Positions 7,648 to 13,486 of a DNA stretch of 13,486 nt are shown one piece after another (the stretch's first letter is position 1; the number at the start of each line of letters is the position of its first letter). The stretch covers positions 5,369-18,854 of the forward strand of contig DOHN01000136.1 of assembly GCA_003535195.1 (NCBI GenBank), given 5' to 3'. Position numbers and translations under genes: made by a program. Source of the stretch: Ruminiclostridium sp. (GTDB lineage: Bacteria > Bacillota > Clostridia > DSM-8532). The notes beneath the pieces were generated by a model. That model saw only the letters and a list, made by a program, of their open reading frames with translations, ran no database searches and had not been told where the DNA came from.

Positions 7648-8718
7648 TTAGTCCTCCTCCAAACGCAAAGCGATACTTTTCACCCTTGCTTGCCAGCAGT
7701 TTTCAGCAACAAACTGCCTGCGTTTTTCTTCGGTCTGGAACGGTTCTTCAAAATCCTTCTGTGCGATTTCTTTAAGTTCATCGATACCATTATAGAGGGA
7801 TAACATACCTCCGAATTTTTCTGTTTCCCGGCTTTTAACCGCCAGAACGGGCTTATTTTGAGCCAAATATTCATAGATCTTTACTGGGTCAATCGTATCT
7901 AAAAGTGGGGACTTGCAAAATGTATACAGGCATACATCAAATTCCTGTATTACCTCCGGTATTTTTCCATGTGGCACAATGCCACGATAGGAAAGTCGAG
8001 AATGTTTGATTTCTGGCATTTCATTCGGTCCGACCAATACTATATAATTTCTCTCATCAGCACCCAGAATTGCATGAATAGCATCAAAATCAAACCAATG
8101 ACTGATTGTTCCCACATAACCAAAAATTTTTTTCCCCGGGTCAGACTTAAAACTCTTCAAAAGAGGAATTTCTTTACAAACCGCATTGGGTACTAGATAT
8201 GTAGTCGGTTTTTGCTTTTCAATGTCTTCATAAAATTGTTGTGCCGTAACAAATATCAAGTCTGCTCTTTGGATTATCTTTGGTTCCACCTTCAAAATCA
8301 GTCTGCGCAATAGTCGGTTCTGGATTATTAATGCATTGTCATCCATTTTGTCATAAATAAATTTCTTTCCCTTCATAAGAAAGACTACATAATACCAAAG
8401 GGGATAGCCTACCCAAATCAAATCACAAGTCGACGCAAGATTGCGTAATTGGACTCGCTCCGAAATGGTATTAAGGTGTAAAAAGTCAAATGGTTCAAGA
8501 CTGCGGTAGGCTGTAAATATACCGCTTAGTCTTAAAACATGGAGGTTTGGCAATGGATCGTATCGCGCGCTTCTAAAGTCACAATTTTTGAATTTAAATA
8601 CGCTTCTGGTCGGATCAATATAATACACTTCATGCCGCTGTGCAAGCAATTCCGCTATAAACTGCGGTCGCTGCTTTAGACCATTATATGGAATTGGTGC
8701 AAAATACAAAATCTTCAC
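7648..8718 (-). CDS. GT4-type glycosyltransferase of the QRPQ (TuaH-like) group
   Basis: A 356-residue soluble protein with a GT-B-like two-domain layout. It begins MKILYFAPIPYNG and carries QRPQ at residues 16-19, YDKMDD at 122-127, VPNAV at 176-180, SHWFD at 206-210 and the donor-binding DPVKIYEYLA at 277-286. These motifs match group 4 glycosyltransferases that are often annotated as teichuronic-acid TuaH-like. It most likely adds one sugar to the cytoplasmic lipid-linked glycan; donor and linkage are not readable. The start is GTG at 8718, with AGGAG at 8728-8724 five bases upstream; an ATG at 8722 is out of frame. The same motif series occurs in the GT4 domain of the downstream fusion protein, so the two are paralogous. 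It ends 4 bases before that gene, and its last codons form that gene's ribosome binding site. A 91-base gap separates it from the transporter ATPase upstream. Confidence 0.88.
   Translation of the reverse strand: MKILYFAPIPYNGLKQRPQFIAELLAQRHEVYYIDPTRSVFKFKNCDFRSARYDPLPNLHVLRLSGIFTAYRSLEPFDFLHLNTISERVQLRNLASTCDLIWVGYPLWYYVVFLMKGKKFIYDKMDDNALIIQNRLLRRLILKVEPKIIQRADLIFVTAQQFYEDIEKQKPTTYLVPNAVCKEIPLLKSFKSDPGKKIFGYVGTISHWFDFDAIHAILGADERNYIVLVGPNEMPEIKHSRLSYRGIVPHGKIPEVIQEFDVCLYTFCKSPLLDTIDPVKIYEYLAQNKPVLAVKSRETEKFGGMLSLYNGIDELKEIAQKDFEEPFQTEEKRRQFVAENCWQARVKSIALRLEED
7652..7660 (-). promoter_or_regulatory. Strong ribosome binding site of the fusion gene inside the preceding gene
   Basis: GGAGGAGGA on the minus strand, 8 bases before ATG 7643, is formed by the last two glutamate codons and the start of the aspartate codon of the upstream glycosyltransferase. 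It fixes the start of the fusion protein and implies translational coupling of the two genes. Confidence 0.8.
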
Positions 8719-8809
8719 GCATTCTCCTCGTACTTATTGTAATGGTTTCATGCTACTACAATTATAGTAGTATCGATAACTATAAATTTTTTATAAGTAT
8801 TTTTTAGTT
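8719..8809 (-). promoter_or_regulatory. Intergenic gap with an inverted repeat and a possible weak promoter
   Basis: This is the longest non-coding stretch in the window and is very AT-rich. It holds an inverted repeat: CTACTA at 8754-8759 and TAGTAG at 8765-8770 around a 5-6 base loop, extendable by about three pairs including a wobble. The minus strand reads a perfect -10-like TATAAT at 8766-8761, but no convincing TTGACA-like -35 lies 16-18 bases upstream (AAATTT at 17). No T-run follows the hairpin on the minus strand, so it does not look like a terminator. It could be a secondary promoter for the glycosyltransferase half of the cluster. Confidence 0.25.
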
Positions 8810-9526
8810 TTAAATACTATACTGGTCACACACCTCTTGTGTCGTTCCCATCATTTTTATCGCTCCGCTGTCCAGCCAAATAACTTGGTTACACATTTGA
8901 CGTATCTGTTCTAAACTATGTGACACAAACAACACCGTTGTTCCGCCACTCATAAGTTTCATCATTCGCGCTTTACTTTTTTCCTGAAAAGCAGCATCAC
9001 CAACAGCAAGGATTTCATCGACAATCAAGATCTCAGGCTTTACTACCGTTGCAATAGAGAAGGCTAATCTCATCAGCATTCCTGATGAATAGTTTCTTAA
9101 TGGCATATCTATAAATTTACCTAATTCTGAGAACTCGAGAATTTCATCATATTTATCTTCCAGGAATTCTTTTGGATAGCCTAAAATTGCTCCATTCAGG
9201 AATATATTCTCTCTACCTGTCAACTCATGGTCAAAACCTGAACCCAGTTCAAGCATGGGGACAATATTTCCGCTACAAGATACCGATCCCTCTGTAGGGC
9301 ATAAAATCCCTGATATTATTTTGAGTAAGGTGCTTTTCCCAGCACCATTTCTGCCAATGATGCCAATTACTTCACCTTTCTTTACCTCGAAGCTTATATT
9401 TTTCAGTGCCCAAAACTCCTCATACTTCATCTGACCTTTAAGGAGTTTTGTTATATATTCTTTCAAACTCTGTACCCTGTCATGGGTTATCATAAAACGC
9501 ATTGATACGTTGTCAACCTTTATCAT
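8810..9526 (-). CDS. wzt: Polysaccharide ABC exporter ATPase, short Wzt type
   Basis: A 238-residue nucleotide-binding subunit that powers export of the lipid-linked glycan across the cytoplasmic membrane together with the adjacent permease. Walker A GRNGAGKST is at 58-66, the signature is YSSGM at 146-150 (the variant usual in Wzt/TagH-type ATPases), Walker B ILIVDE at 166-171 and the switch histidine is H203 in VSHS. The protein stops just after the ATPase domain. There is no C-terminal carbohydrate-binding domain as in Wzt proteins that recognise a capped chain end, and the following 91 bases show no remnant of one. AAGGAG overlapping the TAA of the permease gene lies just before ATG 9526, so the two are probably translationally coupled. 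TagH, RgpD or another polysaccharide exporter ATPase are alternative names for the same role. Confidence 0.92.
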   Translation of the reverse strand: MIKVDNVSMRFMITHDRVQSLKEYITKLLKGQMKYEEFWALKNISFEVKKGEVIGIIGRNGAGKSTLLKIISGILCPTEGSVSCSGNIVPMLELGSGFDHELTGRENIFLNGAILGYPKEFLEDKYDEILEFSELGKFIDMPLRNYSSGMLMRLAFSIATVVKPEILIVDEILAVGDAAFQEKSKARMMKLMSGGTTVLFVSHSLEQIRQMCNQVIWLDSGAIKMMGTTQEVCDQYSI

Positions 9527-9535
9527 ATAAACTCC

Positions 9536-10321
9536 TTAAATGTGCAGTACAAATCCGTTTTGAGACTTTTTAAAAACAGCTATGCCAATCAATAGCGGCA
9601 CGAAAGCAGCGATAAGACAGAGCAAATATGCCTTTAGTTCGGGCGAAGCGCCATTTAGTATAATGGCCCTGCTGAACCGGATAAAATGATACATCGGATT
9701 CATCTTAAAAAGTATCATAAGATTTTGCGGTAAAATGCTTTCCGGATAAAAAATAGGAGTAGCATACATCCACAGCATATTAATGACACCCCATAAAAAC
9801 TGCATATCGCGAAAATAGACCATGGATGCCGATAAAATAAAACTCATGCCGATACAAAAGATAACTGTACATACCAAGCTAAAGGGTAAAAGCAGAAAAG
9901 CTGGCGTAATACGTACTCCGGTTATTAAAACGACCAAGAATAAAGGTATTACCGAAAGAAGCAAGTTTATTGCGGAAGAAAGCACCCTTGAAACTGGGAA
10001 AATATATTTAGGAATATAAACTTTCGTTATGAGTGAAGAGTTCCCAACTATGGACATTAGGCCCATATTCGTAGCTTCAGAAAAGAAGTTAAAAAAGACA
10101 ATACCTATGAGAAGGTAAACAGCAAAATTCGGAATATCTGATTTGAATATGGTGGAAAAAACAATATACTGAACAATCATGGTAAGCAGAGGGTTCAAAA
10201 AGCTCCATAAAACTCCTAATACAGAACGTTTATACTTTGTCTTAAAATCCCTGCTCACTAATTGCTGCAGCAGAAATTTATATCTTTCAGCTGTATTTAA
10301 ACATCCAATTAAATACTTCAC
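9536..10321 (-). CDS. wzm: Polysaccharide ABC exporter permease, Wzm type (ABC-2 family)
   Basis: A 261-residue membrane subunit with about six helices (roughly 35-58, 65-85, 113-135, 142-165, 175-192, 232-250). The N-terminal interfacial stretch SRDFKTKYKRSVLG at 23-36, MVYFRDMQ near 167-174 and YATPIFYP at 186-193 are family hallmarks of O-antigen, teichoic acid and rhamnan exporters. With the downstream ATPase it would move a completed undecaprenyl-linked glycan outward. The start is GTG at 10321: the overlapping ATG at 10323 runs straight into TGA and cannot be used. A GAGGAA formed by the last codons of rfbD serves as ribosome binding site, and only 2 bases separate the two genes. No Wzx flippase or Wzy polymerase is seen in the window, which agrees with an ABC-dependent route. 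Confidence 0.92.
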   Translation of the reverse strand: MKYLIGCLNTAERYKFLLQQLVSRDFKTKYKRSVLGVLWSFLNPLLTMIVQYIVFSTIFKSDIPNFAVYLLIGIVFFNFFSEATNMGLMSIVGNSSLITKVYIPKYIFPVSRVLSSAINLLLSVIPLFLVVLITGVRITPAFLLLPFSLVCTVIFCIGMSFILSASMVYFRDMQFLWGVINMLWMYATPIFYPESILPQNLMILFKMNPMYHFIRFSRAIILNGASPELKAYLLCLIAAFVPLLIGIAVFKKSQNGFVLHI

Positions 10322-10323
10322 AT

Positions 10324-11169
10324 TTATTCCTCAATTTCTTTCAAATATCTTCCCAACGCATCCTGCCATGCCGGCAAATGCATAAATCCCGCCTCGTCCA
10401 AGCTTCTTTTAGACATCCTGGAATTAAAAGGGCGCTTGGCCTTCGTAGGATACTCTGATGTAGGAATGTAATAAACTTTTGTTGTATAACCTGCAAGCTT
10501 AAATATCTCCTGTGCAAACTCAGCCCAAGAGCAGAAGCCTTCATTGGTCGCGTGATAGGTTCCATATTTCTCAGTTATAACCATATCACAAAGCAACGGA
10601 GCCAAATCGGCGGTATAAGTCGGCGAGCCGATCTGGTCGCTTACCACATGGACTTCATTCTTCTCTTTGCCAAGACGCAGCATGGTTTTAACAAAATTAT
10701 TACCATTTTTCCCGAATACCCACGAAATACGGACTATAAAGTATTTTGTTAAAAGTTCTTTAACGGCCAGCTCTCCCTCAAGCTTTGTGGAACCATAGGC
10801 ACCGAGAGGGCCTGTTGGGTCGTTCACCTCGTAGGCATGATCACCCGTACCGGGGAACACATAATCTGTGCTGATATAAATCATTTTAGCATCTATTTCT
10901 TTGCACACCCTGGCTATATTTCTTGGCCCGTCACCATTGACTTTTCTACAAAGCTCAAGATTATCTTCCGCTTTATCAACGGCTGTGTATGCAGAGCAAT
11001 GGATAACGCAGTCGGGCAGATAGTTTTTTATAAATTTCTCCGTTGCTGCCGAATCGGTTATATCAAAATCATCTATATCAACGCCGAGGCATTCTATATT
11101 GCGCCTATTCAGCTCTTTTACAACATCATAGCCAAGCTGACCATTTACACCGGTTACAAGTATTTTCAT
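10324..11169 (-). CDS. rfbD: dTDP-4-dehydrorhamnose reductase
   Basis: This enzyme catalyses the last step of dTDP-L-rhamnose synthesis: NAD(P)H reduction of dTDP-4-keto-L-rhamnose in the cytoplasm. The 281-residue protein is full length for the family. It is an extended short-chain dehydrogenase with the nucleotide-binding GVNGQLG at 7-13, the catalytic STDYVF at 100-105 and Y125xxxK129 (YGSTK). HCSAYTAVDKAE near 57-68 is typical of RmlD. ATG 11169 is preceded by TAAGGAG, whose TAA is the stop of rfbB, leaving a 9-base gap. The wzm start lies 2 bases after its own stop. rmlD is an equivalent name. Confidence 0.96.
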   Translation of the reverse strand: MKILVTGVNGQLGYDVVKELNRRNIECLGVDIDDFDITDSAATEKFIKNYLPDCVIHCSAYTAVDKAEDNLELCRKVNGDGPRNIARVCKEIDAKMIYISTDYVFPGTGDHAYEVNDPTGPLGAYGSTKLEGELAVKELLTKYFIVRISWVFGKNGNNFVKTMLRLGKEKNEVHVVSDQIGSPTYTADLAPLLCDMVITEKYGTYHATNEGFCSWAEFAQEIFKLAGYTTKVYYIPTSEYPTKAKRPFNSRMSKRSLDEAGFMHLPAWQDALGRYLKEIEE

Positions 11170-11178
11170 CTTTACTCC

Positions 11179-12198
11179 TTAACGATCCTCATACATCTTT
11201 TTATAATAGTTCTGATACTCGCCGTTGATAATGTGCTCCCACCATGGCCTGTTTTCCAGATACCATTCTACTGTAAACTTGATACCATCTTCAAATTTTG
11301 TTTCGGGAAGCCATCCCAGTTCTCTATGTATTTTGGAAGGATCTATTGCATAGCGCATATCATGACCGGGTCGGTCTGTTACAAAACGAATCAAACTTTC
11401 CGGTTTATCGAGCTCTTTAAGAATAGCTTGCACTACCTGGAGGTTTGTCCGCTCATTATGGCCACCGATATTGTAAACTTCCCCTTCCCGCCCTTTATGT
11501 ATGATCAGGTCTATAGCGGAGCAGTGATCCTCCACATACAGCCAGTCACGGACATTTTCACCCTTTCCGTAAACAGGAAGAGGCTGGTTTGCTAAAGCTC
11601 TGGTAATCATCAGCGGTATGAGCTTTTCGGGAAAATGGTAGGGCCCGTAATTATTAGAGCAGCGGGAGATTGATACCGGCAGCTTAAAAGTCCGGTAATA
11701 TGCCAGCACAAGCAAGTCCGCTGAAGCTTTGGAAGCAGAATAAGGAGATGAAGTATGTATGGGTGTTTCCTCAGTAAAAAATAAATCCGTCCTATCCAGG
11801 GGCAGATCACCGTATACCTCATCAGTCGATACCTGATGAAATCTTTGAATACCAACCTTACGGCATGCATCCATAAGAACCTGAGTACCAATGATATTGG
11901 TTTCCAAAAACAATTGCGGGTTCTCTATCGAACGGTCAACATGGGATTCGGCCGCGAAATTTACAACAATATCAGGTTTTTCCTGCTCAAAAAGCTTAGT
12001 AACGGCCTCGCTATCCGAAATATTTCCTTTTATGAACACAAAATTCGGATTGTCTATTACATCGGATAATGTCTCCATATTTCCGGCATAGGTCAAAGCA
12101 TCCAGACATAGAATTTTATAATCCGGATGCTTCTTCAGCATATATTTAACAAAATTTCCACCGATAAAACCGGCGCCGCCGGTCACGAGAATGGTCAT
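11179..12198 (-). CDS. rfbB: dTDP-glucose 4,6-dehydratase
   Basis: This enzyme catalyses the second step of the dTDP-L-rhamnose pathway, dTDP-glucose to dTDP-4-keto-6-deoxyglucose, using bound NAD. From ATG 12198 the protein has 339 residues, normal for RmlB. Visible features are the Rossmann TGGAGFIG at 6-13, FAAESHVDRS near 81-90, the catalytic T125-D126-E127 followed by VYG, and Y153xxxK157 (YSASK). SNNYGPYHFPEKLIP is also a strong family block. The frame is open up to a TTG at 12222, but AAGGAGGG at 12213-12206 is spaced 7 bases from ATG 12198 and the Rossmann strand begins right there, so I take 12198. It lies 13 bases after rfbC and 9 bases before rfbD. rmlB is an equivalent name. Confidence 0.96.
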   Translation of the reverse strand: MTILVTGGAGFIGGNFVKYMLKKHPDYKILCLDALTYAGNMETLSDVIDNPNFVFIKGNISDSEAVTKLFEQEKPDIVVNFAAESHVDRSIENPQLFLETNIIGTQVLMDACRKVGIQRFHQVSTDEVYGDLPLDRTDLFFTEETPIHTSSPYSASKASADLLVLAYYRTFKLPVSISRCSNNYGPYHFPEKLIPLMITRALANQPLPVYGKGENVRDWLYVEDHCSAIDLIIHKGREGEVYNIGGHNERTNLQVVQAILKELDKPESLIRFVTDRPGHDMRYAIDPSKIHRELGWLPETKFEDGIKFTVEWYLENRPWWEHIINGEYQNYYKKMYEDR

Positions 12199-12211
12199 AT
12201 GGAAGCCCTCC

Positions 12212-12763
12212 TTAATAAACAAAGTTTACATCGCTATCACACAATAAAGGAGCATTTTTATCCTTAACGGAAAGGATGGGATTTTCAATATCCCATTCCA
12301 CATGGAGTTCCCGGTCGTTGTAGGCAATGCTCCGGTCATATTCTGGGGCATAGTATTCATCGGCTTTATACTGCACCCCTACATCGTCTGTAAGGGTGAG
12401 AAAGCCGTGGGCAAAGCCTCTTGGTATAAAAAACTGTTTCTTGTTCTCCGCCGTAAGCTCTATAGACAGCCACTGTTTATAAGTGGGTGAACCTTTTCTG
12501 AGGTCCACAGCCACGTCTAAAATAGCGCCTCTGGTACAGCGCACTAGCTTAGCCTGTGCTTTGGGGTTCAGTTGAAAGTGCAACCCCCTTAAGGTTCCCT
12601 TCTGAGCCGAAAAGGAATGATTGTCCTGAACGAAGTCGCATTCCAGACCTTGTTTTGCGAGCTTAATTTTTGAATAGCTCTCAAAAAACCAGCCTCTGTT
12701 ATCTCCGAATACCTGGGGTTCAATAATGAACAAGTCTTTTATTTTTGTAGTAATGATCTTCAT
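12212..12763 (-). CDS. rfbC: dTDP-4-dehydrorhamnose 3,5-epimerase
   Basis: This enzyme performs the double epimerisation at C3 and C5 that turns dTDP-4-keto-6-deoxyglucose into dTDP-4-keto-L-rhamnose. The 183-residue length and cupin-type pattern are normal for RmlC: FGDNRGWFFE at 19-28, VQDNHSFS near 45-52, the catalytic-histidine block TLRGLHFQ with H62, K72, PRGFAHGF at 114-121, and the catalytic-position tyrosine Y132. Its ribosome binding site AAGGAAG overlaps the TAA stop of rfbA, with a 10-base gap, and its own stop TAA overlaps the ribosome binding site of rfbB. rmlC is an equivalent name. Confidence 0.96.
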   Translation of the reverse strand: MKIITTKIKDLFIIEPQVFGDNRGWFFESYSKIKLAKQGLECDFVQDNHSFSAQKGTLRGLHFQLNPKAQAKLVRCTRGAILDVAVDLRKGSPTYKQWLSIELTAENKKQFFIPRGFAHGFLTLTDDVGVQYKADEYYAPEYDRSIAYNDRELHVEWDIENPILSVKDKNAPLLCDSDVNFVY

Positions 12764-12773
12764 ATGTACTTCC

Positions 12774-13486
12774 TTAAAATCTTATTTTACCTTCGGCTAC
12801 ATTTTTTAAATGCACACCATATGGCGATTTTCCGTATTTAGCGGCCGATGCCAGCAAAGTATTTTTGTCAATCCAGTCAGAAGTATAGGCAATTTCTTCT
12901 AATGCAGCAATCATGAGCCCTTGCCGGGTTTCAATAGTCTTTATGTAATCGGAAGCCTCTGTCAGGGAATCCACCGTTCCTGTATCAAGCCAAGCATAGC
13001 CCCTTCCCAGGGTAATGACCTCGAGACTTTCTTCCTCCAGGTAAATACGGTTTAAATCTGTGATTTCCAACTCCCCTCTGGCACTGGGCTTAAGGGCTTT
13101 GGCAAACTCACATACTCTCTCATCATAGAAATACAGGCCCGTGACGGCATAATTGGATTTAGGCTGTTTAGGCTTTTCCTCTAAGGAGATTGCTTTCCCC
13201 TTTTTATCAAATTCCACAACACCAAAGCGTTCCGGATCCTCCACATAGTACCCGAAGACCGTAGCGCCTTTCCTATTTGAAGCTGCTCTCCTCAGCTGGG
13301 CTTTAAGGCCATTTCCATAGAAGATATTATCTCCTAGGATCATAGCGCTTCGCGAGCCTGCAATAAATTCCTCACCAATAATAAAGGCCTGGGCAAGGCC
13401 ATCAGGGGAAAGCTGCTCCACATAGCTCAAACGAATGCCAAACTGGGAGCCATTACCTAAAAGCTTCTTGAAGTTTGGTAAATCAT
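12774..13486 (-). CDS. rfbA: Glucose-1-phosphate thymidylyltransferase (5' end outside window)
   Basis: This enzyme catalyses the first step of dTDP-L-rhamnose synthesis: dTTP plus glucose-1-phosphate gives dTDP-glucose and pyrophosphate. 236 residues are visible, read in frame from 13484 (the first complete codons give [17 protein letters not shown]). The missing N-terminus, roughly 55-60 residues by family length, would carry the GGxGTRL nucleotide-binding loop. Visible hallmarks are [10 protein letters not shown], the metal-binding aspartate in [11 protein letters not shown], the EEKPKQPKS sugar-phosphate block, GLYFYD and the second acidic site in AWLDTGT. The reading frame clearly continues past TTG 13430, so that is not the start. 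rmlA is an equivalent name. Confidence 0.95.
   Translation of the reverse strand, partial: DLPNFKKLLGNGSQFGIRLSYVEQLSPDGLAQAFIIGEEFIAGSRSAMILGDNIFYGNGLKAQLRRAASNRKGATVFGYYVEDPERFGVVEFDKKGKAISLEEKPKQPKSNYAVTGLYFYDERVCEFAKALKPSARGELEITDLNRIYLEEESLEVITLGRGYAWLDTGTVDSLTEASDYIKTIETRQGLMIAALEEIAYTSDWIDKNTLLASAAKYGKSPYGVHLKNVAEGKIRF

Noticed and set aside
7680..7874. Small minus-strand open frame inside the 7648-8718 glycosyltransferase (and similar short frames at 10341-10565 and 11610-11891)
   Set aside because: These are alternative-frame shadows of clear genes, without their own ribosome binding sites or recognisable content.
8754..8770. The CTACTA/TAGTAG inverted repeat as a rho-independent terminator
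   Set aside because: The stem is AT-rich and no T-run follows it on the transcribed strand.
10837..11595. A 252-codon open frame on the plus strand, antisense to rfbD and rfbB
   Set aside because: It lies wholly opposite two well-recognised genes, spans their junction, has no recognisable domain and no clear ribosome binding site; long antisense frames are common opposite such genes.
11179..12222. Longer rfbB starting at TTG 12222
   Set aside because: It would overlap the rfbC stop and place AAGGAGGG inside the coding region; ATG 12198 has ideal spacing and begins at the Rossmann strand.
12774..13430. A short rfbA beginning at TTG 13430
   Set aside because: The frame continues upstream with conserved family residues ([16 protein letters not shown]) to the window edge, so the true start is outside.
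1..13486. CRISPR arrays, tRNA or rRNA genes, insertion sequences
   Set aside because: No spaced direct repeats, no structural RNA signatures and no transposase-like frames were found on either strand; gaps are too short to hold them.

Overview
All ten genes in this window lie on the minus strand, so transcription runs from high to low coordinates, and almost every base is coding (the largest gap is 91 bases). The content is a cell-surface polysaccharide or glycoprotein-glycan locus. The low and uneven G+C, strong AGGAG-type ribosome binding sites, GTG starts and tight packing suggest a low-G+C Firmicute, probably of the Clostridia. That placement is an inference; no taxonomic marker gene is present.

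Layout in transcription order. (1) 13486-10324: rfbA (5' part outside the window), rfbC, rfbB and rfbD, the complete dTDP-L-rhamnose pathway. (2) 10321-8810: a Wzm-type ABC-2 permease and a short Wzt-type ATPase, which export a finished lipid-linked glycan. (3) 8718-2994: a family-4-type glycosyltransferase with a QRPQ motif, then a 1549-residue protein joining radical SAM/SPASM, methyltransferase, leucine-heptad coiled coil, a GT4-type and a GT2-type glycosyltransferase. (4) 2932-1: a multi-spanning GT-C (family 39-like) glycosyltransferase with an IPT/TIG-like C-terminal domain, then a DPM1-like family 2 glycosyltransferase with two C-terminal membrane helices, cut by the left edge.

Likely joint action (inference): RfbABCD supply dTDP-rhamnose. 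The cytoplasmic transferases (gene 4 and the GT domains of the giant protein) build a probably rhamnose-containing chain, which the methyltransferase domain may methylate. Wzm/Wzt export it. The last two genes form a natural pair: the DPM1-like enzyme charges a polyprenyl phosphate with a sugar and the GT-C enzyme uses it outside the membrane to decorate the glycan or a protein. Gene order and the methyltransferase-GT-GT part of the giant protein recall, from memory, the S-layer glycan (slg) loci of Geobacillus with the trifunctional WsaE.

The most unusual object is the 1549-residue protein. It appears to be a fusion of a radical SAM/SPASM gene with a WsaE-like gene. A methionine codon with a well-spaced Shine-Dalgarno sequence still sits exactly at the domain boundary (6365). 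Its coiled coil is encoded by an in-frame 21-base periodic repeat, and its GT4 domain is a paralogue of the free-standing gene just upstream. Base composition falls from about 47% G+C in sampled rfb lines to about 15-20% in sampled lines of the GT-C gene, which suggests a mosaic locus.
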